Part shown: in pieces, positions 23,803 through 35,690 of the stretch
How positions within the stretch are numbered: position 1 is the first letter of the stretch
Layout: every line of letters begins with the position of its first letter
Assembly (NCBI GenBank): GCA_022828595.1
Contig: JAKGHH010000007.1
Span: 41,153,973 to 41,217,972, forward strand
Source of the DNA: Nelumbo lutea
Lineage: Eukaryota > Streptophyta > Magnoliopsida > Proteales > Nelumbonaceae
Length of the DNA stretch: 64,000 nt
Direction: 5' to 3'
Position numbers and translations under genes: made by a program
Notes under the pieces: model-generated
Database searches by the model: none
What the model was told of the DNA's origin: nothing
What the model saw: the letters and a program-made list of their open reading frames with translations, nothing else

Positions 23803-24472
23803 GGCCAAGTTGGTAATGCCATAGACACGTGGGATTAACTGTATCACGGGCTCTCTTCTTGGGGATTTCAGCTGACGTGGTTTCGGTTATGTTAGTTTCT
23901 AGAGAAGGATGTAGAACATAGAGACCGTTCTCCAGTTCCCCGTATGCGATGAATCTGTTATTTCTTTTAATAGTAATCGTATTACTAAAGAAGATAGAAT
24001 AACCATCTGCACATAGTTTTGAAATAGAAATCAAATTTCTTCTAAAGTTTTGTACATAAAGACAATCTTTGAGTACAATTTTTCCTTCTCTAAAATTTAA
24101 CTCCACGGTTCCTATTGCCATGGCTGCAACAGTTGCAGTAGTCCCCAAGTAGAGAGTGACTTCTCCTTCACTCAGCCTTCTGCTTACCTTGAACCCCTGC
24201 AGTGAGTGACACGCATGAGTTGAAGCCCCAGAGTCAATACACCAGGACGCAGAAGCTACCAATAAATTGGTTTCTATAACACAAGTTTCGAAATTACCTT
24301 TCTTGGATTCCAGGTAGGCAGGACAATTCCGTTTCCAGTGGTCGGCCTTTTTGCAGAAGTGACATGCATCTGATGCTTTGTCTTTCTTCAGCCTTTTACC
24401 CTTGGTGGCTTTCTTCTGAGTCTTCTTTGCCTTCCTCTTTCTCTTGCCCGTTTTGCTAGCTTCAACAAGCAT
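23803..24472 (-). pseudogene. pol: Copia copy B zinc knuckle, protease, pre-integrase segment
   Basis: One open frame of about 223 codons. In order: a lysine-rich stretch; an intact CCHC zinc knuckle (CHFCKKADHWKRNC); the aspartic protease with active site DSGAST ('WCIDSGASTHACHSLQGF'); 'GTVELNF' and 'CLYVQNFRRNLIS' flap and tail of the protease region; then the start of the integrase zinc-binding region ('CLWHYQLGHI'), where S3 interrupts it. All catalytic residues are present. It is a pseudogene only because the upstream gag has stops and S3 cuts the frame. Confidence 0.88.
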
Positions 24473-25138
24473 AGCTACAGGCTCATCCTTTTTAATCAGT
24501 TCTTCAGCTCATTGCAACATATTGCTGAGCTCTTGCAAGCTGACATTCAACTTGTTCATGTTATAGTTCATGATGAATGGATTAAAGGAAGGAGGCAAAG
24601 AATTAAGGATAGCATCTATCTGGGTTGCGAGGTCCAGCCCGGATCCAAGAGCTTCCAGTTCGTTGATGTAACCCATCATTCAAAGACAATGGTCATGAAC
24701 TTGTTGGCCCTTGGACATTTGGGTGGTCATGAACTGCTTCAAGACCTTTTGTCGAGTAGAACGATTCTGCTCTTCATACATCGACCTCAGGCTGGCCAAT
24801 ATGTCCTTGGCAAGTTCGATCTGATCGATCTGCCTCTGTATTGGGTTGTCCAAGGAGGCGATGATGTAACACCGGGCTAGGAAGTTTTTCTCCTCCCATT
24901 CTAGAAAGTCTCTCCTTCGAACCTCAGAAGCCCTGTCTCCCAGATGCTCCGGGGCAGGATTCTTTACCACTTTGTCCAGTTTTTCTAAAGCTAGGATTAG
25001 CATAAGTTTCCTGTACCAGTCAGCATAGTTTGGGCCCTTAAGCTTGTTGTCATCAAGAAGCTTTGCAAAAGATCCGTTTGCCATTTTCTGATAAAAAGAG
25101 CAAACATCAGTCCGCAACCTAATTTGATTCATCTTCAT
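24473..25138 (-). pseudogene. gag: Copia copy B gag with two nonsense codons
   Basis: The frame opens near 25138, with the likely gag ATG at 25082-25084 (MANGSFAKLLDD, conserved in copy C). The gag polypeptide domain follows ('GPNYADWYRKLMLIL', 'ARCYIIASLDNPIQRQ', 'STRQKVLKQFM'). It stops at a TGA near 24680 where copy C has an Arg codon (H-D-H-C-L-R), reads on in frame, and stops again at a TGA near 24510, again at an Arg codon. After that the frame continues into the zinc knuckle. No indel is visible in this stretch. Confidence 0.87.
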
Positions 25139-26806
25139 TTCATAGATATGGATTTTAACCTATGATCCATTTCCATCTATTCATCTCTGAGATTCCCTCC
25201 TTTCTCAGTGACGGAGACTACGGGTTGTCTTTCAAAATGTGGGAAATCACATAGGGTGCATGGAGCCAACTGTTTCAGTTGCATAACCCCACCACCTTTC
25301 TGTGAAGGATCATATCCATTCATCATATGAGTTTTCCCTTTGGCCTCTGTCAGACAAGGTTCAGAGTTGTTTTCAGGTAAACCTTTCTGTCCAGTGAGTG
25401 CTTACCCATCATATTCGTGAACGCCAAGGTACCGTGAGAGAGTTCTCATTTTCTAGTGAAACCCCTCCCACATCGGTCTATGATGCCCCTATCATCTTAT
25501 GAAACACTCAGACAAGCCCAACAGCAAATGGATAGCCCATTTTTTGGTGCGTCTCCTCATTACTGAAGGACCCATCCTCATGCTAATGATGGAAGGCCTT
25601 TAGAGAGCTCATCATATGAATCTCCCTATCAGATGCACTCATATTAGCTGGAGGGAACAAATAATTACGCACTAATTTGATTTAGGTCAAACCAAAGTGG
25701 CTCCCACTGACTTTCATAAAGCCAGAATCCGGTGGGCCTTAAATCGGCTTGGGTTCCACACGTAACCTCTCGAAGAGGTGTGGGGCCCACCATTGAGGGA
25801 GGTCATCCAATGACCTAAAGGGACACCATGGCAATGATGTGCATTCAGCCATTGTGTGCACAAGAGCCACTGCCGAATGAGCATGGGCCAAGTACTTATG
25901 GCCCATGTACGCAGCACATCGCACATCCATACATCTCATGCAGGGATAAATTGATCCAATCAATTAATTATCTGTAAGGCCCGTTGGTAGCCCGTTAAAA
26001 TTCCATAATATTAACCATTAATATTATCTAGGTATATGGGCTGAATTAGGGTTACCCAGTTCGGCCCATATAGCTTTATCCTTTAAAAAAGGGCTTTTGT
26101 AGTTTTAACAATTTTAAACTGGGCCTTTACAGGTTGGGCCGAATTAACCATTTAATTAAATATCAATCCTTAGGCCCATTAGTGGGAAAATTAGGGCTGA
26201 CTTTCAGCCTTGATTAAACCCTAGAATTGGTCCAAACAGTTTGAACCAATCTTGGTTCGAATGGGTCTAGGGTTTGATTTTTAATTAAATCCTTAATTCA
26301 AGAAAATAATCTGAAATTAAATAACTGATAAAAAACAGAAATCAGTTAATCAGGGTTGTTCGCACACTCCATCCTGCAAAACAAAGGTTAGAACACAGAT
26401 TGTAGTTTCTCAAACTACAAATCGCAGATAGCGAATCTCCCATCTACGAAATCTCCTTCTCTGCGCCGCCATCTTCGATCCAAAATTAAAAATAAATAGA
26501 AATCATATTTCTATTAATTATTACATCAAACCAAATGTAATAAATAAATTCAATAAACTGCAAATCTTGTAGTTCTCCCTACGCAAACCAAGATTTCGAT
26601 CTCCTCTTGTACAAATAGCCCATAAATCAAGAAAATTATAAAGAACTATTCTAAATAATAATCAGATTTACTTAAAATTAATTTCAGATTATTTGCCCAT
26701 CTATTTTGGGAACAAATTTCCCAAAACCCATATCTGCGTAAATTGGGTAGAACGCCTTCTCCCTATTTGCTCAGGTTCAGATCTGAAACAGAATGGTTCA
26801 AGATTT
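25139..26806 (-). other. Copia copy B 5' leader, no gene
   Basis: About 1.67 kb of leader homologous to copies A and C, with a single version of the segment duplicated in copy A. The overlapping ORFs at 25714-25963 are chance frames also present in the copy C leader in the other orientation; nothing supports them as genes. Confidence 0.75.
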
Positions 26807-26825
26807 GAACCTAGCTCTGATACCA
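26807..26825 (-). promoter_or_regulatory. Copia copy B primer-binding site (tRNA-iMet)
   Basis: TGGTATCAGAGCTAGGTTC on the minus strand, one base after the LTR end CCCTTCA (26827). It is identical to the site of copy A. Confidence 0.95.
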
Positions 26826-26826
26826 C

Positions 26827-27968
26827 TGAAGGGATAGGAAATCCATCATATGGACGCCCAAGATTGCAGAATAAAGGGGGCAAATTTCAAAAATTTTTTC
26901 TTTCCCTTCAACTGGGAATCGAATTCCCTATTTAGAAAATCATATTTTCAATGATCATTCTTGAACTATGAACTGAACCAGATCTGAACCAAAAGGAGGA
27001 GAGAGAGATAATACCTAATACAGAGAAATAATATCTCTCAATGGAGGTGTTCACGCCCAAGGTAGAAACCAAAATCTGCTCCCACTAAAGATGGCGCAGT
27101 GCAACGTGGAGCAGAATCAACAGTGTCCTTCCTAAGAACCTGATTCTTCCCAAGAATCACCTGGACAGCTTGTTAATACAACTCCTACCAATCTTTTCTC
27201 CAAAAGATTGGAATCAAGATCCAATCTTGATTTCTCCCAAGGAATGGAGATCGAACTGCTATACGCAGCGGCTACAAGAAGGAGGCGGCTAAAGAGAATT
27301 TGTAGGGTGCAGATTTCTCTCTTCTGTGATCTCAACTCTGAAGACAAGACTTGAGTCTGTTGAATGTGGTGTCTAAAGGCTGCCACCCCCTCTTCCTTTA
27401 GAATTACCTTTAAGATAAGGGATAATCCTTATCTTATCTGCAGATTAGATCAGTCAGTTCCTAATCTAATTAGGAAGTTTCCAAATCTAAATCTCATTTA
27501 GATCTTAGATTCTTTGAGTGGATAGGGTGTGGGCCCAATCCTATCAGTTGATCTCATCTCAGAATTCACCCCTTAAAGACTAATCAAATTAGCCTAGTTC
27601 AAAATGGGCTTAAGGCCCATTTAGGGTTATGTATTCATTAAGCCTTCCAAATTGCTGCCCAGTTGGGCTTCCTTGTATGGCGTGGGACCCAAACATTGAT
27701 CTACACATCAGCAACATAGGTTCAGCCCAGCCTTTGTTACAAGGCCTGGCCGAATACACTGTTATGGACAGTGCTCCCCCTGAAACCAATCAGATGGGCT
27801 CTACGGGCCCAACACTTACCCTAAGGGGTCCCTGGGCCAAACCACCTTGTAACACCCAGGGACTATGGGCAGATGCAAGATTAGCCCATCAGGTATTATC
27901 CTCAACGGCTTACACTTAACCTCTCAGCCCATAATCATCATACACTGTCCGACAAGAGAGGACCTCTC
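26827..27968 (-). repeat. Copia copy B 5' LTR, part 1
   Basis: Minus-strand 3' half of the LTR, up to the S4 insertion point. The continuation is 29923-30665, which ends at the LTR start TGTTAGACAG (read on the minus strand). Total LTR length without S4 is about 1885 bases. At the place where older LTRs have TATAAATAG there is no TATA box here. Confidence 0.9.
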
Positions 27969-29922
27969 TGAAGGGTTGAGAGATCCATCACATGGACGCC
28001 CAAAGATTGCGGAATAAGGGGCGAATTTCAAAAATTTTTCTCTCCCTTCAACTGGGAATCACATTCCCTATTTAGAAAATCATATTTTCAAGGATAAATC
28101 TTGAACCTTAAACTGAACCAGATCTGAACCAAAAGGAATGGGAGAGAATGATACCTGATACGGAGAAGCAATAAATCCCAACGAAGGTGTTCACGCCCAA
28201 GGAAAGATCCAAAGATTGCTCCCACTAAAGATGGCGCAGTGCAGGATGGAGCAGAATCAACAGTGTTCTTCCCCAAGAACTCTGTCCTTCGCAAGAAATA
28301 GTAGGATGGAATGTGAGCACAGCTCCCTTTTCAATCCTTTCTCAAAGAATTGATGTTAAGATCCAATCTTGACTTCTCCCACAGCTGGAGATCGAACTAG
28401 CAAACAGGGCGGCAAGAGCAGGGAAGCGGCAAGAGAGTATTCACAGGGTGCAGAATTCTCTCTTCTTGATTTCAGCACTAAAGAGGATCTGATGTGTTTC
28501 TTGGTCTCTCTCAAGGCTGCCGCCCACACCTTCCTTTTGTTAACTTGAAAAGATCAGCTCCTAATCCCATTAGGAGGTGCTTATCCAAATCATATTTGGA
28601 TCAGCTTTCTCTTCTAATGATAAGGATAAACCCTTATCTTATTTGCAGATTAGATTAGCTTTATCCTAATCTTATTAGGAGGTTTCTAGATATGAATCAA
28701 ATTCAGATCTAGACTCTCTAAGTGGATAGGATTAAGACCCTATCCTAACTGCTAATCCATCTCAGAATTCGCCCCTTTATTAACTAAATTAATAGCCCAG
28801 TTCGAAATGGGCTTTAGGCCCATTAAGCTTATGTGCTCACTTAACCTTCCTAATTGCTACCCAGTTGGGCTTCCTTGTATGGCATGGGACCAAAGCATTG
28901 ATCTACACATCAGCCACATGGGTTCGGCCCAGCCTTTGTTACAAGGCCTGGTCGAATACACTGTTAAAGACAGTGCACCCCCTGAAACCCATCAAATGGG
29001 CTCTATGGGCCCAACACTTACCCTAAGTGGTCCCTGGGCCAAGCCACCTTGTAACACCCAGGGACTGTGGACAGATGCAAGATTAGCCCATCAGGTATTA
29101 TCCTCAATGGTCTTACACTTAACCTCTCAGCCCATAATGATCATACACTACCCGACAAGAGAGGACCTCTCCCTCGGCTGCAAGGAACAGTGTTGCACTC
29201 TCCACTTATATGGATCCCAGGAATTAAAACCCTTTTGCAAACATTTTAGAAACCATAATATATATACTTTTATATCTCATATAAAATATATTTTGCAAAA
29301 CAAATTTCAACAGTTGAAATCGGCTGCCGGCAGTCTTGGTTTTCAACAGTGAGAGTGCATCCCCGATCATTACCTTTGTCTGACAAAGGGGTTGATCCTG
29401 TCACTATGATCACCCACTCAGATGAATTCTCGGATTGTCCCAACATACCCAGGTTTTGACCCCCGCTAAGGATCTCACTGATTGGTACATCAAAGACAGC
29501 CCGATCTGACACCTAGTGCAGTATCATAATCGAGTCTAGGGGTCGGGTGTAACTTTCCAATTTTGCCCATCAATCTCCAAGGTCCAAGGCAATACTAGAA
29601 ATCTGGTCCAGTTCAAAGATTCAATTAATCCCACACTGTATGTGCCTAGGGTCTCACCCCAGTAGCTGAGACAAGCCACCCCAACCGACTTGATGGTACC
29701 ACAGTGTCAACCTTGTCAGGATAGGTCTCCCCTGACCGACCCACTGGCTGTGAACATTCAAAACTAACACGAGTCTCAATAAGTGTCCAGTTTAAGGGTA
29801 ATACACAAAAACATACCAAGGGAACATGAATCAAATATGTACTTTTATTCATTTACAATAAACTCATAAAGTACATCAATTTTGATTGAAGCTAAGGGCA
29901 TACAAAACTGTCTAACACTCTC
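27964..29922 (-). mobile_element. S4: copia solo LTR with target-site duplication CTCTC, inside copy B LTR
   Basis: The solo LTR is 27969-29917 (1949 bases). It is flanked by CTCTC at 27964-27968 and 29918-29922. It belongs to the same family as the LTR it interrupts, and starts TGTTAGACAG and ends CTTCA on the minus strand. It gives the full length of a young LTR of this family. The ORFs at 28088-28294, 28807-29352, 29067-29249, 29270-29512 and 29646-29852 are recurring LTR frames also seen in copy C and at 63253, not genes. Confidence 0.95.
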
Positions 29923-30665
29923 CCTCGGCTGCAAGGAACAGTGTTGCACTCTCTCAAGTATGGATCCCGGGAATTAAAACCTTTTGCAAATCATTTCGAA
30001 ACCATAATTTATATACTTTTATATCTCATATAAAATATATTTTGCAAAACAAATTTCAACGATTAAAATTGGCTGTCGGTAGTCTTGCTTTCCATTAGTG
30101 AGAGTGCATCCCCGATCATTACCTTTGTCCTACAAAGGGGCTGATCCTGTCACTATGAACACCCACTCAAATGAATTCTCAGACTATCCCAACATACCCA
30201 GGTTTTGACCCCCACTAAGGATCTCACTGATTGGTACATCAAAGACAGCCCAATCCGACACCTAGTGCAATATCATAATCGAGTCTAGGGGTTGGGTGTA
30301 ACTTTCCCATTTTGCCCATCAATCTTCAAGGTCCAGGGCAATACTGGAAATCTAGTCTAGTTCAAATATTCAATTAATCCCACACTGTGTGTGCCAAGGG
30401 TCTCACCCTGGTAGCTAAGACAAGCCACCCCAACCGACTTGGTGGCACCACAGTGTCAACCTTATCAGGATAGGTCTCCCCAGATCGACCCACTGGCTAT
30501 GAACATTCTAAACTAACACGAGTCTCATTAAGCGTCCAATTTAAGGGAATTACACAGAAACATACCAAGGGAACATGAATCAAATATGCACTTTTATTCA
30601 TTTACAACAAACTCATAAAATACATCATTTTGATTGAAGCTAAGAGCATACAAAACTGTCTAACA
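29923..30665 (-). repeat. Copia copy B 5' LTR, part 2
   Basis: Continuation of the LTR split by S4, ending in CTGTCTAACA, the reverse complement of the LTR start. Bases 30666 onward belong to S2. Confidence 0.9.
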
Positions 30666-31702
30666 AAATGTTGGGCCCATTAAGAGCCCATAGTGATGGA
30701 CCCAGGGGTCCACTGTACTCAGTAGTGAATTTGGTCAGGCCTTGTAATAGATGCTAGGATGAACTCATTTAGTTGATGTGTAGATCAATGATAGGGTTCC
30801 ACGCCATACAAAAAGAGCCAAGCTAGCCAGCATTAAAAGGAAGTGAGCCTGGAAGCTTAATAGGCCTAAAGCCCATTTTGAACTAGGTTAATTGGGTTAA
30901 TTAAATAAGGGCGGATCTGGGTTTGGATCAACAAATAAGGATAAGAGGATAACTCTTATCCACTTAAAAGTCTAGATCCAAATAAAAATTTGGATCAGGG
31001 AACTCCTAATTTGATTAGGAATAAGTTGATCTTGAACTACAGATAAAATAAGGGATTATCCTTATCATTTAAAGAGTTCAAATCCAAATAAAGATTTGGA
31101 TCAAGAGATTCCTAATCAGATAAGGAGTTTGTCTCTTTAAAACTATAAATAGAGAGCAGGGTGGATCTGAAAAAGACACACAAACATTATAGAAGACAAC
31201 TCAGTTTGACTGATTCTGCCTTCAGTTCTTTTTCTCCCTACTCTTGCCGCCCTACCCTATTCGGTCTCCAATTCTTGGAACTGATCAAGATTTGATCTTG
31301 ATATTGTTTCTTGTTGGAAGAAACAATTATAAAGTTGTGCTCACTACGCCATTCGATTCTTGTTGAACAATCAAAAGGTTCTTGGTGAAGAACTACCTAC
31401 TGATCTTGCCTCATCATAAGCTGTGTCATATTCAATGGAGGGAGGATTTGGTACATTCTTTGGGCGTGAACACCTGCGCTGGGAGGATCCTTTTTGCATG
31501 GATTCTATATCAGGTATATCCCTCCCTAATCCTTTTTTCAGATTTGGTCTGGTTTGGTCACAAGAACAAACATTGAAAATGTAATTTTCTAAATTAGGAA
31601 TAGGATTCTCGGATGGAAGTAAAGAAATTTTTGAAAGTTTGCCCAACTTTCCTATAGGGTTCGGCCATCCATATGATGGATCTCCCATTTTCCTTCACTA
31701 CG
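30666..31702 (+). repeat. S2: old copia solo LTR, second part (with TSD CTACG)
   Basis: Resumes at 'AATGTTGGGCCCATTAAGAG' and ends CTTCA at 31697, followed by CTACG. The sequence matches S5 (46560-47421) better than the young LTRs. A plus-strand TATA box CTATAAATAG is at 31143-31152. The ORFs at 31371-31688 on both strands are not genes. Confidence 0.85.
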
Positions 31703-32050
31703 ACCCGATAACATCACCTCAAATCAATTATGGGTGAAGTTGGGAACATTTTTGCCATATTTCAGGAGCTCTGAAGAATCTTATTAATTGGTGTTTTGTC
31801 AAATTGAGCCAGAACTGCTCCCGTTTTGGGCTGCTACAACAGTTTGGAGAGAGGGGTGCCTAACATCTTCCCTCTCCCAATCTTTTAAATCCAAAATCTC
31901 TAGGTTAGGTGCCATCCTTGGCAAAGAATGGAGTCACTATCAAAGACCTAAATCAAACTTTTCAAACCCGAAAATGAGGGCCTATTTCCTCCAAAAAATG
32001 GGTGGCGACTCCATCTCTTTGAGCCAGCCATGAGCTTTCTAGAGGTCACA
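31703..32050 (+). repeat. T-left: Tat-like LTR, second part
   Basis: Continues T-left after S2. It matches the reverse complement of 33516-33860. The block 'GGGTGGCGACTCC' near 32003-32015 resembles sequence next to the 3' end of Tat-type LTRs and their primer-binding site. Homology with T-right stops after TCACA at 32050, next to CCGAG. Confidence 0.7.
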
Positions 32051-32828
32051 CCGAGGAATATGAGTTGAGATGTCCGGGTGCCGGTAAGAGAGCTACCTCA
32101 GCTCGGCCAGGCAAACTTTGTGTTTATGAGCATAGCTCGATTGTCAGGCTGAGGTTTCCTTTGAGTAAAGGAATTGTCATGGTACTGAGGTGGTTTCGTG
32201 TCCAGTCTATCTAGTTGATGCCAAACTCTTTTAAGTACTTGGTGAGTCATTTGTGCTATTTCTTGGTCCACGGCCTAGAGGTTACCCTACTGATGTTCAT
32301 CTATTTCTTACAACTGAAAAAGCACTAGCAAGGCTATTACTACTTCTTGGCTTGGCAACGTAAAAATGTGCTTGTTAGGGCCCTGTCTTAGGTAAAGCAC
32401 TAAAAGGAGAGGTTCTAAAAGGAGAGGTTCTTGTTATTGCGCTATCCTAGAGGCTAGTCGTTCCCTGTCGAGTTTCTCAAGCCAAGGACCAAGGTGAAGA
32501 CACCAACCAAGGCTGAGCTATCCAAGGAATAGTTAGTGTCTATTAGGCGGATAGAGAGAATAGATGTGACAGAGTACACGTCATTCTCGGTATTAATCCG
32601 TGTTGGGCCGATTAGTGAGACAACCTATTTGTGTGTTATACTGGACTCGCTTTCAATTCCAAACTCTTTACTTGGTACAATTTTGATGTTGGCTTGTGCA
32701 AGTACAGAAATGGCTAGGCACCGAGGAAATGGCTCGGCATATGAGGGTTGTGGTAGAGAGGGCATGATCAAGCAAGGCTTAAGGGGTATAGCCATGGGTC
32801 ATCGAGCTGCAATCAAGGTCGGTAGAGC
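32051..32828 (+). other. Region upstream of the Tat antisense ORF, no clear gene
   Basis: A 136-codon ORF starts at 32536 and shares its second half with the antisense ORF region in another frame. The frame at codons phase 2 (see 32829-33520) looks more gene-like, so the 136-codon ORF is probably a shadow or an out-of-frame remnant. I recognise no domain. Confidence 0.4.
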
Positions 32829-33520
32829 GCATGCCTTGGCAGTTGAAGAGGTCGAGGCTTCTAAAAAAAGTGTCGGTGGTCAACCCAGAGGAGGAGGCAC
32901 AGTTAGAACATCTATTGCCACCGAGGGAGGGCATATTGGAGTGTAGTGCAGAGGAGAGCTCGGTGGACATATACATGCTATAGTGGCAAGTCCAATGAGG
33001 AGACGGGCTTGAGATGGAGGGGGTCCCTGAGCAGCTTGTCCAGGGTCTAATGATTCCCATCATCAAGCAAGAGATTGGTGGCCTGACTAGTAGTTCCTTG
33101 GAGAGTGCGGCTCTTCATCAAGCAGTGGTGGTAAGTCTTCTTCCTTTGGCTATTTACTTTAATCAATTACTACTTCTATTATACTATTGGTTTATCTTCT
33201 TGCAAAATGCTTGCTCGATCATTGGCTTGGTTGATCATCTTTGCACACTACAGTGCCTTTATTAGGCATAGGAGGTAGAATCCAAGCAGCTAAAGTCATT
33301 TATTACTAAGATTGAGGCCGAGCTATCCAATTTAAGGCATGGCATAGAGGAGCAGAACGACACTGTTCGCGAGTTGAACAGTCATGTCACCAAACTAAAG
33401 GAGGCGCAGGACACACTAAGAAGAGAGTTCGGGGAGGCCGAGGTGAATATAGCCTGGGCAGAGGAAGAGGGGGTCGCCAAGTATAAGGCCTTGGAGGCTC
33501 ACCAACAAAACCTAGTGTGA
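32829..33520 (+). pseudogene. Tat-type additional ORF, antisense to pol, with one intron and a coiled-coil C-terminus
   Basis: One reading frame runs from about 32829 to 33130 with an acidic stretch ('NPEEEAQLEHLLPPREG') and 'MEGVPEQLVQGLMIP' from 33014. It is broken by TAG at 32981 and TGA at 32996. A GTAAGT donor at 33131 and an acceptor ending ...CATAG at 33271 define a 141-base phase-0 intron. Exon 2 (33272-33515) continues in frame with a heptad-rich stretch ('ESKQLKSFITKIEAELSNL', 'ELNSHVTKLKEAQDTLRRE') predicted to be a coiled coil. The frame runs into T-right at 33516. Tat-lineage gypsy elements are known to carry an extra ORF antisense to pol near the 3' LTR, often with introns; its function is unknown. 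Identity as such an ORF is inferred from position, strand and coiled coil. Confidence 0.6.
33131..33271 (+). other. Predicted intron in the Tat antisense ORF
   Basis: Starts GTAAGT, has a T-rich interior ending in CTTTATTAGGCATAG, and is 141 bases long. Splicing joins GTG at 33128-33130 to GAG at 33272 in phase 0 and bypasses the TAG at 33269-33271. The interior is AT-rich compared with the flanking exons. Confidence 0.6.
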
Positions 33521-35690
33521 GCTCTGGGAAGCTTATGGCCGGCTCAAAGAGATGGAGTTGCCACCCATTTTTTAGAGGAAATGGGCCCTCTTTTTCAGAT
33601 TTAAAAAACTCAAATTATGTCTTTGATAGTGACTCCATTTTCCATGGTAAAGGCATACAACCGAGAGATTTCGGGTCCAAGGATTGGGAAAGGGAAGGTA
33701 TTAGGCACCCCTCTCTCCAAGTTGCTATAGCAGCCCAATACGGGAGTCGTTCAGGCTTAGTCTCGTTTGGAGAAATATAGAAATGGTTACAAGAATTTCT
33801 TAAATCCAGAGGAACATGCTTTCAACTTCTCCTATGACTAATTTTGAAGTGATGTTATCAGGTTTAAGGTGTTGATTTCCCTAAGACCCTCGCCTCTCTA
33901 TCTCTATTCTCAATCAAGAAGAAATTGCAAACAATGGTTCTCCAACATTTCAGAACCTCAAGCAACCCAGAAAGCTAAAAAAAAAAAGACTTACCTTTCG
34001 TATATACCTTGTCAAAAGTTTTCCAGCAACTAAAAGGACTTCAAACGAATCTTGAGTAAGGCACATAACTAGTTTGATCTTTCTGGTGTTATTTTTTGAA
34101 GACAAGAGATGAGGCTTGAGCTTGGCTTTAGGGACTTCAGGATTTCAAGAAGAATGGGTATGTTACAGAAGTTGAGAAACTCTCTCTTTTTTGTAACCCC
34201 CACTCCTTCCTCAAGTTGGACCGCTATTTATAGAGAAAATGGAGGGAGATGGGTCTGAAAATCATCCAGCTACAATCCTGGGATTTAACAAAGGTTTTTT
34301 CACAAAAACAGGTAAATATTCTTCAAATAAATAGATGTTTAGTCAAGCTTACCTATTTGGTGAAACATTTTCTTTGATTTCGGGGTGGCTTTCATAGGTT
34401 TTGTGCGTCCAATGTGAGTTTGGGGGGTTCCGAACGTTGTAGCCCTGTATTTGGGAGCTGACAGTGGCAAAAAAATGTAAATTTAAAGAACTTTAAATGG
34501 GGTTTTGTCCTTTCTTAGTTTTAAGTGGGGGCTTGTTTGGCATTTTGAACTTTTTAAGCCTATTAGGATCAAATTCATTGGTCTATGTGTTTTAATGGGA
34601 TCAAGTAAGGAGATGACGTCAGTCCCCACCCTCTTAAGATTCTAGGTTGGACAGTTGATGAGGCAATTCAATCTGGTGCATCAAAATGGTATCTTTCTAG
34701 TTTAATGGTCAAACGGATGAATCTGGTCATAAAATTTGATGCTTTGGGGTTTTTAGGGTCTCTGAACACAGTGGTGAGGTTAGATTAGACAAATAGGGCC
34801 AAAAAGATGGATATCTATGGCTGACAAGTTTAAACCAATAAGATTTGCTAAAATAGAATCTTTGTTTAATGAAAGGTCAAATGAGAGAATTTTCGGATGA
34901 AAATTGGTCGGTTGAAACTTTTGAATGTTCTGAATCTAATGGAAGTGATGGATCTTTGACCAGAGTTGTAGATTGACCGATTTTGTTTGGGTTTAGGTTT
35001 TATCTAATAGAATCTCACTTTTTTAACGGTCAAATGGAGGAGTTTGGTTGCAAATTTTGATGTTCTATGGTTTGTTGGGTTTCTGAACATAGCGGCGAGA
35101 TCTGATTAGTTAGATGAAGTTGTGATGATGGATGGTAAGCTTTAATTAATGAAATTTGTTGAAATAAGATCTAGGCTTGGGGGGTTAAACAGGGGAATTT
35201 TAAGCTACAATTTGGTAAGTAGGCATAGATTAAGGTGAGGAGCCAAGTAGATGGTTCTGATAAGAGAAGGATATGGTCGATCTTGGTAATCATTCAAGGC
35301 CATTAGAATGGGATCTTGATGTTTTTGCGGTTGATCATCGTAGATTTGTGGTAGGGTTCGCTAGTTGATTGGTTCTTAGTGATTTTGAGGTGATGGGTGT
35401 GTTGGATTTGATTTTGGAGAGTTGGAGTTTGAATATCGCATAAATCGGGGCTGTTAGAAAGGGAGTTGGCGTGATGAACGGTGAATCTTTAGAGTTTAGT
35501 CTTGAAAATTAATGTGTAACTAAGTCATAGCTTTTCAAGTCTAGGGTTGATGTCTAATCAAGATTCTTGTTTGTCTAGTGGATTGAGTCAAAGGAGGGTT
35601 TTTTCAGGTTTTGGAAAGTCTCAAGTTGATCTAGTTATGTTTCAAGTTTTTGGAGTGCAAGAGGAGGGTACAAAGAGGTAGGTTTTTATC
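33516..35690 (-). repeat. T-right: Tat-like LTR interrupting the antisense ORF
   Basis: Begins TGTGAGCTC at 33516 and is the inverted counterpart of T-left up to about 34830. The remaining 860 bases have no partner in the window because T-left is truncated there. A minus-strand TATA box lies at 34224-34233. The far border is approximate (a CA at 35671 is one candidate). No matching 5-base duplication was found at the two ends. The ORF at 33517-33780 is not a gene. Confidence 0.65.

Larger units (their letters stand above)
19717..30665 (-). mobile_element. Copia copy B, inserted in S2, 3' LTR lost in the gap
   Basis: Minus strand. From the right: 5' LTR (26827-30665, split by S4), primer-binding site (26807-26825), leader, gag (24473-25138), zinc knuckle and protease (23803-24472), solo LTR S3, then integrase, RT and RNase H (19717-22180). 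It sits inside the old plus-strand LTR S2. The duplicated target bases after its 5' LTR would be AAATG (30666-30670); the other copy is hidden in the gap. Confidence 0.88.

Noticed and set aside
28807..29352. 181-codon ORF on the plus strand.
   Set aside because: It lies in S4, and related frames recur in copy B (27629), and in reverse in copy C (38433), with stops at different places. It is an LTR feature without a protein domain.
32536..32946. 136-codon plus-strand ORF as the true Tat extra protein.
   Set aside because: The neighbouring frame is more acidic and gene-like and joins in phase to the coiled-coil exon, so this one is probably a shadow or frameshifted remnant.
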